Assembly: GCA_024734555.1 (NCBI GenBank)
Contig: JANPWX010000656.1
Location: 70,064-134,063, forward strand
DNA: 64,000 nt
Direction of reading: 5' to 3'
From: Trochalopteron elliotii
Lineage: Eukaryota > Chordata > Aves > Passeriformes > Leiothrichidae
Part shown: one piece after another, positions 42,201 through 54,200 of the stretch
How positions within the stretch are numbered: position 1 is the first letter of the stretch
Layout: each line of letters begins with the position of its first letter
The notes under the pieces: model-generated
Database searches by the model: none
What the model was told of the DNA's origin: nothing
The model's input: only the letters and a program-made list of their open reading frames with translations
Position numbers and translations under genes: made by a program

Positions 42201-45200
42201 GGTGGCAGCTGGGGTCTTGTGGAGACACGGAGCAGCTCAGCAAAAGTGGTCCGGAGGGTTTTCCAAAAGGAGTTTTGGGAATTTAGGAGGTTTCCCAAGA
42301 AAATGTTGGGACAGAAAATACGGGAGGGAAAACAGAATGTTTAGAGCCAAGTAATTCAGCATGAATACCTGAGATGAAAAATGGAATTTGTTGCCCATTT
42401 AGGGAGGAGAAACATGGAGCTTGGTGGAGGAAAATGGGAATATTTTGGAGTGTGAAGTCATGGCAGACCCCAAGCGTGGGTTTCTTGGGATAATTATGGG
42501 ATTAAAAACCCAAATCAAGTGTTGGGTCTTCCCAAGTGACAGAAATGTCCCCTCTGGAGACACTGGCAGCCCCAAAGGGAGCGCTGGGGTGGGGTGGGGG
42601 GTGGTGGCTCCTGTGTGGGGCAGGAGGGTTTGGGGTGGGACATTTTCATCAACATCCCCTCATTGCCAATGGGAACATTCCCAGGGGTGGGATAAGAGCA
42701 CAGGAGAGAAAAGCAAATTTCTGGTGTCTCCTGTGCTGGGCAGATGAACTTTCTTGCCTGCCCCTGATATTCCCCAAGGGATTCGGACCCCACATTCCCC
42801 ACAGGAACCTGCCCCACAGGATCCTTCTCCTGATGTTCCCGATGGGATTCTCCCCTGACATTCCCCACAGGATTCTGCTCCTAACATTCCCAAGGGGATC
42901 CTGTTCCCAATGTTCCTGACAGGATGTTTCCCACAGGATCCTGCCCCCTCATTCTCAATAGGATCCTCCCCTGTCATTCCCAACGGGATCCTGTCCTCCA
43001 TTCCCACTGGGATCCTGGCCCCCATTCTTACTGGGATCCTGGCCCCCATTCTCACTGGGATCCTGGCCCTCACTGGGATCCTGGCCCCCATTCCCACTGG
43101 GATCCTGGCCCTCACTGGGATCCTGGCCCCCATTCCCACTGGGATCCTGGCCCCCATTCTCACTGGGATCCTGGCCCCCACTCTCACTGGGATCCTGGCC
43201 CCCATTCCCACTGGGATCCTGGCCCCCATTCTCACTGGGATCCTGGCCCCCACTCTCACTGGGATCCTGGCCCCCATTCCCACTGGGATCCTGGCCCCCA
43301 TTCTCACTGGGATCCTGGCCCCCATTCTCACTGGGATCCTGGCCCCCATTCCCACTGGGATCCTGCTCTCACAGCCCCTCTCTCCCCTCTCCTGTCCCAG
43401 CCCGCAGCCCCGTGCGGGGCCCGGCCGCCGGCGCCGCCTTCCACCGCTCCACCGAGGACCTGCGGATGCGGCAGAGCGCCAGCTACGGCCGCCTGCGTGA
43501 GTGGGGCACTGACACCCCAAAACACCCCCGGGACAACCAAATTCCCTGCAAAGCCACCTTCCCAGTCCCCAGGGCAGAGCGTGAGGTTGGAATGAGGGCC
43601 CACCGTGGCTGCCATCCCAGAAGTGCAACACGGAATTTGGGATGAGTGAGGGTGCTGGTGTAGCTCAGGATCCTCAGGTGGAGGAAAGAATTCCTTGAAA
43701 TCTTTAGGGAGGGAAGAAACGGGGCTTGGAAGAGGGAGGGAATCTAAAATATTGCTTGGCTGGGAGAGGGCAGGTGCGAAATCCCAACCTGAACCTGGGA
43801 GCTTGGTTTGTGCAGCTGAGACTGGAAATGCTCCCATTTATGGGGGTTTGGAAAAGACCTCTGAGGTCACGGAACACCAGCACTGCCACAGTGTCCCCAA
43901 GTGCCACATCCAGACTGTTTCTGGACCCTTTCAGGGATGGGGACTCCATCACTGCCCCATGCCAGCCTTTCCACCCTCTCAGAGAAGGAATTCTCCCAAA
44001 TTCCTGGCGTTTCACTGCCCTGCTGCTCCTTTGCAAGCCCAAATGCCATAAACATTTTATAGCTTTGCACCAATTCTTCCCCCCAGGTTTTCTCCTGGCA
44101 TCAGGGGTGGCTTTTCCTCACATTCCCTCCCTTCCCTCCTCCAGGTCACGCCCAGAGCCGGAGCATGAATGACATCTCAGACACGCCAAGCACTGACCAG
44201 GTACCCATCCCAAAATCCCAAAATCCCACTGGGAGGAGCATCCCGACATGGTCCCTGCTGGACGCTGGGGTTGTTCGTGTCCATGTGAGGCTTGGCTTGG
44301 CCGACATCCGCACAAATTCCTAATTAGAGGAGTTAATGGCTGTATTGATCCCTGTGGATCCGCAGGGAAGCTGCCCCAGAGGTGACACCTGCGCTCTCAG
44401 CACGGAATTAGGGATGAGCCAGGAGCCTGGGGCTGCTCAGATCCATCAGGGCGGGGCAAAAATTCCCTCCAGATCTTCAGAGAGGACAGGAAAGGTGCTT
44501 GGAAGTGTAGGAATCCTAAAGGATTGGCTGGGTGAGGGCAGTAAATCCCATCTGAACTCTGAGGTTTGCACACAGGGATTCAGCTCTGGAGATGAGGGGC
44601 TGGAATTTGGGGTGGGATCTGTTTTTCCTGGGGTTTCTCAATGCAAAGCTCAGCTGAGAGGCCGTGGGGGGCTTTTCCTTCTGGGATTGCTTTTAGGAGG
44701 GAGCTGGGAAGCAGCTCCAGCTCTGGCAGGTCCCAGCCTGGGGATGGATCAGTGGGATTTTGTCCCGTTCCCAACCCAGACTCTTTTTCTGGGAATGGTT
44801 GGTTCATTGTATGAGCTTTGCTTTGTTTCTGTTTGTGATTTCACTGCAAACCAAAGGCAGAATCACTGACCCTGTGGGTTTTTAGGGAATGGGATGAGAT
44901 AACAACTTGCCCTGGGTTTTTAGGGAATGGGATAACAACTTGCTTTTCCCCTGGGATGTCCTCACTGGGCTTACCTGGGGTGATGCACTTTAGGGCAAGT
45001 CCAAATACAATAAATAATGTTTTATTTCCTTGGATTTCATGGATGGAAATCCATATACTGCTGGGAGCCATGGGACAGGGACACCACGAAGGTTTCCAGG
45101 CCACCTCCCAAAATGAATCCATCCCGGTGCCCACTCAGAGACCCCAAATATCCCCTCCAGCAATGGGGTTCGGAGGGTTAATCCCAAAATATGCAAAGCA

Positions 45201-48200
45201 TTTAGGTTTAATCGCCCTAATAGGCGCACTACAAAGGGACTTTTTAAGTGTTACATGAAGCTTAGTGGCCACTGGTAACTCCTGCTCTTATTGCGAGCAG
45301 CACTGGAGGAGTTGCTTTATTATTATGATTTTTTTTTTTTCCATTTGGATTTAAAAGATTAGGATGGGGAGAGGTGGCTGCCCAGCTCACATGCCTCCCC
45401 TCATGCTGCCATATAGATTATCATAACTCCCTGCCTGGCTTGGTATTGAACCCTTTTAGGCTCGTAATGAAAAGAGCTGCAGGGGAGAAGAGACCTGGGG
45501 AACAAATCCATGAATGAGGTTTTCCTGCTCCCATTATTCGTTCCAACTCCGGGAATGGGGCTGGGGAGGAACAAGGCACAAAAACCTCCCCCATGCAAGG
45601 CTTAAGGGGCATTCTGTGCCATGCAGGGGCTTGGGGCTGCAAGTAAACTCCAGAAACGTTCCTGGCTCACTCCAGCATCCCTGGAGCTTTTCCACAGGGG
45701 AATTTCAGGGAGTTTTCCTTGCGGAGAACCCAGGAGAGCAAAACCAAACACTGCTGGTTGGGTTGCAGAGCCCTGGGGGGCATTTAGAGCCAGTCTCAGT
45801 TTTCTCAGCTGTGTTTTGGAAGCAGTTTGGCTTTGTGAATTTTTCCTGGCTGATTCCTGGCTGTGGCTCCTCTGTGCTCACCTCTGGGAGTCCTGGGACA
45901 ACAAGAGGTGAAATCTTGGAGCCTGAGGCTTCAACTTGGGTGGGAAAAAAGGGGGAGAAGCCAAATTTTGGCCACCGCTCCCTTCCTCGGTCTTGTCTTT
46001 CCCAACAGCTGAAGAACAAGTTCATCAAGAAGATCCCCAAGGACGCCGAGGCCTCCAATGTGCTGGTGGGGGAGGTGGAGTTTCTGGAGAAGCCCTTTGT
46101 GGCCTTCGTGCGGCTGCTCCAGGCCACTATGCTGGGCGGGGTGACTGAGGTGCCCGTCCCCACCAGGTGGGTGCTGTCCCCTGGGGACTGAGCAGTCTGG
46201 TGGCACCGGAGCACCGAGGAGGCCAATGTGACACTGTTCCCTCCCCAGATTCCTCTTCATCCTCCTCGGCCCGGCGGGAAAAGCCAAGTCCTACAACGAG
46301 ATCGGCAGGGCCATCGCCACTCTCATGGTGGATGATGTGAGTAGAGGACACCCCCAGCCCTTGCTTGGGACCCCCTGGCTCAGAACCAAGCAAAAAACCC
46401 CAACAATTTCCACCTTCTCACCCCAAAAATTGAGATTTAAACCCCCAGGAGGATGTGGGGCTGGAGGCCGTGGCCAAGCTGACCCCTGTCCTGTGTCCAC
46501 CCCCAGCTCTTCAGTGACGTTGCCTACAAAGCCCGGGACAGGGAGGACCTGATTGCTGGCATCGACGAGTTCCTGGACGAGGTCATCGTCCTCCCACCCG
46601 GCGAGTGGGACCCCAACATTCGCATTGAGCCTCCCAAGAAAGTGCCCTCAGCTGAGAAGAGGTGGGTGGGGGCCAAGGGGATGGAGCCAGCCCTGCGGCC
46701 ACTCCGTGTGCCCAGTTCTGGGGGACAAGAGCCTTGCATGGCTTCATTGGCTTCATCCCTGGAAATAACCCCTACAGATGTTCCAGAAATTCTGGATTTG
46801 CAGCAGGTCTTGTTCCCAGCTTGGCTCAGAGCCATTTCCACTCTCCTGGAACAACTTTTAGTGGGAGGTGACCCTGCCCAGGGCAGGAGTTGAACTGGAT
46901 GATCCTTGAGGTCCCTCCCAAGCCAACCCAAACCATCCCATGACTTCACGAATTGAGCAAACCCAGCTCTGGATCTGCCCAAATTCACCCCAAAACGCAT
47001 GCTCAGTGCAGGCTCGGAGCTGCACCATGGCCTTGGCCATGGTCCTCACACCATGAGGGGCTTGACAGTGCCGAAAAGGAGACTCAGAGGTGACCTTATT
47101 ACTCTCAGAGGTGACCTTATCACTCTCCACTACTCCCTGAAAAGTGGCTGTGCTCCAGTGGGGTTGGTCTCTTTCTCCAGGCAGCACTGACAGAATGAGA
47201 AGATGCACCCTCAAGCTGCACCAAGGGAAGTTTAGGTTGGATATCAGGAAAAGTTTTTTATGAAAAGAGTGATAAAGTACTGGAATGGTCTGCCCAGGGA
47301 GGTGGTGGAGTCACCATCCCTGGATGTGTTTAAGGAAAGACTGGATGTGGCACTCGGGGCCGTGGTTTAGTTGAGGTGTTGGGGCTGGGTTGGACTCGAT
47401 GATCTGGAAGGTCTCTTCCAACCTGGTGATTCTGTGAATTCGATGAATTCGGTGAATTCTGTGATCTGGCAGTGCCAATCCAGTGGTACCAATCCAGTGG
47501 TGCTGATCCGGTGGTGCTGATCCAGCAGTGCTGATCCGGTGGTGCCAATCCGGTGGTGCTGGCGCGGATCCGATCCGGTGCCGTGTCCCGCAGGAAGTCG
47601 GTGTTCTCGCTGAACGAGGTGGGGCAGATGAACGGCGCGGCCGGCGGGGCGGGCGCTGGGGGCGGTGGCGGCGGCAGCGACGATGGAGAGATGCCCGAAG
47701 TCCACGAGATCGGGGAGGAGCTGGCCTGGACTGGCAGGTGAGCGAGGAGCCACCCCCAAAGAACCTCCGAAGGGTGCTGGCATCTGTCAGAGTCTCCTGC
47801 AGGCTCATCCTGGGGTACCCTGTGGCACGGAGGGGTGGAATCCTGGTGGGAATGGGTTTTTGTCAGCACCAGATTTATTTATGGGTATACATATAATATC
47901 CTATTTATGTATCCATATTTATGAATCTCCCAACTGGCCAGAGGAGCTGTGGCTGCCCCTCCTGGATCCCTGGAAGTGTCCAAGGACAGGTTGGACAGGG
48001 CTTGGAGCAGCCTGGAATAGAGGGAGATGTCCCTGGGTAGGACTGAGGGGTCTTTAGGACTTCTTCCAACCCAAACCATTCCAGGATTCTGGGATGCTTG
48101 AGCCTCTTTGTTCTGGAGCCAGTCTGGAGAGCTGGGAATGTTCACCTGGGGAAGGGAGAGCTCAGAGCCCAAAGGGGCTCCAGGAGAGCTGGAGAGGTAC

Positions 48201-51200
48201 TGGGGACAAGGGATGGAGGGACAGGACACAGGGAATGGCTTCCAACTGCCAGAGGGCAGGGATGGATGGGATATTGGGCAGGAATTCCTGGCTGGGAGGG
48301 TGGGGAGGGGCTGGGATGGAATTCCCAGAGAAGGGAATCTCCATTATCCCTGAAAGTGCCCAAGGCCAGGCTAGAGCACCCTGGGACAGTGGGAGGTGTC
48401 CCTGCCCATGGCAGGGGTGGGATGGGATTTAAGGTTCCTCCCAACCCAAACCACTCCAGGATCCCATGGTTCTGTTTTGGTGGGAGTCACCAGGCCCTTG
48501 GCGGTGTCTCTGCAGGTTTTGTGGTGGCCTCTACCTGGATATCAAGAGGAAGCTGCCCTGGTTCCCAAGCGACTTCTACGAAGGTTTCCATATCCAGTCC
48601 ATCTCTGCCATCCTCTTCATCTACCTGGGCTGCATCACCAATGCCATCACCTTTGGGGGGCTGCTGGGGGATGCCACTGACAACTACCAGGTGTGGCCCG
48701 GGGTGTCACCAGCTTGAGGACAGGCAGGGGTGGGGCAGGATCCATGGGATCCATGGGAGGGGATGGGATGCATGGGATCCATGGGATGGGATGCATCCAT
48801 GGGATGGGATAGATTTCACCCTACTTGTGCCATGCCAAGCTTCCGGGGTTGCACATTCACTGTCAGGTGGGACTGGCAGCCCTGGAATCTCCTCCATGGC
48901 AATGCCAGGAGCAATGGGACATGATCCCAACTGTTTCGAGCAGGTTCAACCTGTGGTCCCTCACCCCCATCTCCATCGGGGGTTGTGTGGGGACAGGGAG
49001 TGGCCCAGCACCCCCGTAACGCTGCCTCTGCTCCGTCCCCAGGGGGTCATGGAGAGCTTCCTGGGCACGGCCATGGCTGGGTCCATGTTCTGCCTCTTCG
49101 CCGGGCAGCCCCTCATCATCCTCAGCAGCACCGGGCCCATCCTCATCTTCGAGAAGCTGCTCTTCGACTTCAGCAAGTGAGTGCTGGGCCACCCCTGGGG
49201 ACACCGGGGCCTGTCCCTCTGGTGGTGGGATGTGTCCCTCAGCCCCTGGCCGCTCTCACAGGGCCACGTGTCCCCTCTTCCAGAGGCAACGGGATCGACT
49301 ACATGGAATTCCGCCTGTGGATTGGGCTGCACTCGGCCCTGCAGTGCCTTATCCTGGTGGCCACCGACGCCAGCTTCATTATAAAGTACATCACGCGCTT
49401 CACTGAGGAGGGCTTCTCCACCCTCATCAGCTTCATCTTCATCTATGACGCCATCAAGAAGATGATCGGGGCCTTCAAGTACTACCCCATCAACTCCGAC
49501 TTCAAGCCCGACTACGTGACCATGTACAAGTGCGAGTGCGTGGCCCCCGACCCAGGTGAGTTCATCCCGGGGCCGCCCGGGCAGCAGCTGGGGGTGGGGG
49601 GGTCCTGGTGTGGATGAATCCCATGGGATTGCTGGCCCAGGATGTGGGAGAAGGTAGCTGCCTGGGGTAGAGAGACCTCGTCCTCACCATCCTCCTCTGA
49701 GGAGGTTTTAAAGATGGAGGAAGAGCCATGTCCCCCGTGGATGAATGACTCGGTGCTTCCCGGGACACAGCAGACAGAGAGTTGGGATCTCAGCCTGAAG
49801 CAGCCAGACCTGGATGGATTAGGAGGAAATATGAAAGAAATAAAAGGACATTTCAGGTCGTTCCAGCCTGCTGCCGATGGAAACAGACTCTCCAGAAAGT
49901 ACCAGGAGTGGTTATTTTGCACTCTCTGGTATCTGGGACACCCTGGGATGTCCCAGCTGGGCATGGAAACCTCCATGGACTGCTTCCACTCCTCTTTTTC
50001 CAGCCCTTTTCCAAAAGGAGAGGCCATCAGGCTCTGAGCAGATGGTCCTTCCATGGTTTTGCTCTTGGACAGATGTCCCAGATCATCCCAGATCTGAGTC
50101 AAAGCTCAGACACTCCTGGAAGGGAGCGGAGACAGCTTTGGGCTCATGGCAGTGACCACCTGCTCTCCCAGGAGCTGAATTTATGTCAAAAATTTAAATT
50201 TTGGGGAGCATCAGCTGCACCCAGAGGAAACTGACCAGTGGATGAAGGTGACAGTGGATGAAGGTGACGGCGGATGAAGATGATGGTGGATGAAGATGAT
50301 GATGGATGAAGGTGATGATGGATGGTCATGGTGGATGAAGACGACGGTGGATGTAGATGATGATGGATGGTCATGGTCATGGTGAAAGAAGGTGAAGGTG
50401 GATGAAGGTGATGGTGGATGAATGTGATGGTGGATGAAGGTGATGGTGAAGTTTTCCCATCTCTTTCCTTCAAGAAAAGCATCCAAGACCCTCCACCCAG
50501 CACATTCCCAGCGCATTCCCAACGCATCTGCCATTCCAAGGAGGGCTTTCACCTAATGGGGATCGCAGTGATCGGGTTTGATTTTACTTTTTCCTCAATT
50601 TGTGCTCATCCACCCCTCTGTGAGCGCCGCGATCCCGCTGGGATCCCAGAGCCCAAAGCAGCACCCAGAACCAACCCAAGCCGAGCCCCCCAAACCTGCC
50701 CCGTGGGACGCCCAGAGCTGGAATTCCTCAACGGAACCGTGAGCACCCCCCAGGACCCGCCCGGCAGCTCCCGCAGGAGGAGCCTTCAGCCTCCAGGGAG
50801 GTCTCCCCTTCTCCAAGCCCCCATCCTGAGCAAACCCCGAGCAGCCGAGAGGCATTTGCACCCCAGTTCCTGATCCCACTCCTCACCCTGGCTGCCCAAG
50901 GCAGCGGCATCCATGCTGGATTTAAAATTCCTCTAGAAATGATGTTTATTCCCCCCTCCATCCTTATTTTTTTTTAATTCCCTTTTTTCATCCATGCTGA
51001 TTTTTGATTATTATAACTGATTTGTCCCATATTTGTCTCTGCTGCACACATCAATTGGGGCTGATTTCAATCTCAAGTGAGTATCGCCTTCTAAATATTA
51101 AAATTATTTTAATATTTGATACTCTTCCCCCACGGGGGGGTTCAGTTGGTTTTTTTTTCCATGTATTTGACTTTTCTAAACCTAAAAAGGTTTGTGTAGA

Positions 51201-54200
51201 GCCCTTAGGGCTCCTCTCTTTAATCCCATTGGTGCCGTGCCGCCCTTTAAAGGCATAAAAATCCCCAAATGGGGTTTGTGGAAAAAGAAAAGGCCACAGA
51301 GGAGAAAAATGAGAACAAAGCTGATGTTTTTAGGGCTGGGTTTGTTCCCCAGAGTTCTGCCCCGGCAGCCCCGGGGTCTCTGTCCTAACCCAGCTTCTCC
51401 TTCATTAATCCTGGCGCTGGGGATGGAGGCGGCAGCTGAAATTCCCGCTTGGTGAAGAGGATGGAAGAGGTGGGCGGCAAAGCGGCCCTGGAATTCCCAA
51501 ATTCCCTCTTTTATGGGCACCCCGAGAGAACCCGGGGGTGCTCCCAGAGCTGCGAAGCTGCGTCACCTGAAGAGCCGAGGAGGAGAAGGTGCCGGGGGCC
51601 CGAAAAGACAGAATTTTGCACTGATGACACCAAAACGATTTTTTAAAAAATGAGTAATAATTTTAAAGAGGCAAATTTGGTGTGATTTGGGTGCTGCCTC
51701 TCCAAAAAACCCACAAAACCTAAAACCAAAAAACCCCAGGCTGCTTTCCCAGCCTTCCACCCCCGTGGTTTTAAGTCCACCCACTCTCGGCAGCTTCCCT
51801 GGGAAGCTCCTGGAAATTTTAGGAACTGGGAAGCTCCTAAAAAATCCCCTCTGGCCCCGGCCCTTGCCAGCCCCGGAGGGAGAAACTGCTGTGGGATCCG
51901 CCACGTCCTCCCCGGTGCGTGAGATTAATCAGGGAGAAGTTGCTGCGGGGTTAGAAAAGGGGAATTTCCCCCAAAAATCTGGGGCTGCTGATCCCTGCCA
52001 GGCTCAGCAGGTGAAGCCCAGCTGGAGTGAGCACCCAAAAGCTCAGTTTTAGCCCCAAAACCTCAATAACCAACTCCTTTCCCGCAGCCAACGCGACCTT
52101 GTTCGATGCTTCAGCTCCAGTGGCACCGAACACCACTAACGTTTCTCTGGTAAGAAATGGGATCTGCTCATCCTGGCAGGAAATTTAGGATCAGGGAGGG
52201 TGGATCTGAGGGATTTCAGCACCCCAGGAGCAGGATGGGCCAGCTTAGATTGAGGGAAACTTAAATTTTGGCTGGTTTGGGTTACCAGCCGGGCTTAGCA
52301 GCACCAATTCCGTGGTTTCCCCATTCCCCCCCGCAAATTTATATCAGCTCTTTGGTTTTCCTGTGGATTTGGGATCCCAGTGGCAGCAGCTCTGGAAATT
52401 CGCCTTTCCTTGCATGCTGAAAAGGCTCAAGCTTCTCTTTTTGGGGAATTGACCAGGAAATTTCCTTTTTTTGCAAGCTGCACTTGCTAAAACCACTGAT
52501 TTTGCTCAGTTCAGTTGTGAAATCCCCCTTTTCTTGCACAGTGCAATCCCTTAAAGTACAGAATTTGGGGGTTTGACCAGGAAATTTCCCTTTTCTTGCA
52601 CAATGCAATCCCTTAAAGTACAAATTTGGGGGTTTGGACAGGAAATTTCCCTTTTCTTGCACAATGCAATCCCTTAAAATACAAAATTTGGGGGCTTGGA
52701 CAGGAAATTTCCCTTTCTTCCCAAGCTGCACCTTACAAATGCCAATTTGATCGATTTGGGCTGAAACCCCCCCTTTCCCTGCACACCTCAATAATTTCAA
52801 ATTTTGCTAATTTTGCTTTTTTCTCACCAGTCCAATGCTATCAACCTCACAGCTCTGGACTGGACGCAGCTGAGTAAGAAAGAATGTCTCAAATACGGCG
52901 GCAGCTTAGTGGGAAAATCCTGCAAATTTGTGCCCGACCTGGCCCTCATGTCCTTCATCCTCTTCTTTGGCACCTACTCCATGACCCTGACCCTGAAAAA
53001 GTTCAAGTTCAGCCGCTATTTCCCCACCAAGGTAAGGAAAGAACCAAGTTCTGCCAACCCCTTTCCCAAAAATGAGGGAAAACAGGAGCTGCCGGGAGTT
53101 TTGGGTGGAGGCAAAGAACTCCAGGAAAATATATCCTGTTTTTAGGAGGTTTTGGCCACAACTGGGATCCTTCCCAAGGTTTTAGGCCCTGATTTTTGGA
53201 ATTCTGTGAGGCTTTTGATGACACCCTCCTCTTGGAACTGGAGTTGGGTGGACAATTAATGAAAATGAATGGGTGGGATGATGGATGAGGAATGGGTGGG
53301 ATGAGGGAGGAGGAATTTGTGGGATGAGGGAGAAGGAATGGGTGGGATGATCCCATCCACAGGGAAGTGGTCACCAGTCCAGAATCCAATGGACATCAGG
53401 GACAAGTGGTGTCCAGGGGTCCCTGTAGGGGCAGAGTTAATGAATGTGTTCATTAACAATGGAAATGAAGGGGTCAAGGGCATCCTCGGGAGGTTTGCAG
53501 GTGATACCGAGGGACAATCCCAAAGAATGGGGACATCCAGAGGGACCCGGACAAGCTCCAGGGGATTTCATGGGGTTTGACCATTCCAATTGCTGGATGA
53601 GGCAATTCCTGGGATGGATCCAGGCTGGGGATGAAGGGGTGGAGAGCAGCACTGGGAGAGGGGTTTGGGGTGGGTGAGAGGCTGGCCATGAGCACAAAGG
53701 GGCCCTGGGCTGACCCCCAGTGTGGGCAGCAGCTCCGGGGGGATTGTGCCCCTGGGCCCCGCTCAGGTGAGACCCCACCTGCAGAGCTGGGAGCCCACCT
53801 GCAGGGTGGGGAGCTGCTGGGGCGAGCCCAGAGGAACTGCAGCCCCTCTGGAGCCAGGCTGGGAGAGGTGGGAATGTTCACCTGCAGAAGGGAAGGATCC
53901 AGGGAGAGCTCCGAGCCCCTGGCAGGGCCTAAAGGGGCTCCAGGAGAGCTGGAGAGGGACTGGGGACAAGGAATGGAGGGACAGGACACGGGGAATGGCT
54001 TCCCATTGGGAAAGGGGAGATTTCAATGGGATTTGGGATGGAATGAGGGTGGGGAGGGGCTGGGCTGGAATTCCTGGAGAAGCTGTAGCTGCCCCTGGAT
54101 CCCTGGGAATGTCCAAGGCCAGGCTGGAGCCGCCTGGGACAGTGGAAGGTGTCCCTGCCCATGGCAGGGGTGGCCCTGGATGGGGTTTGAGATCCCATCC

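Noticed and set aside
42660..43631. Minus-strand frame of 323 codons with RIPVGMGA repeats
   Set aside because: Direct product of the CCCACTGGGATCCTGGCC array. No splice or start context.
43850..43990. Possible CR1 fragment in intron 6
   Set aside because: Only short, weak similarity. No diagnostic 3' block.
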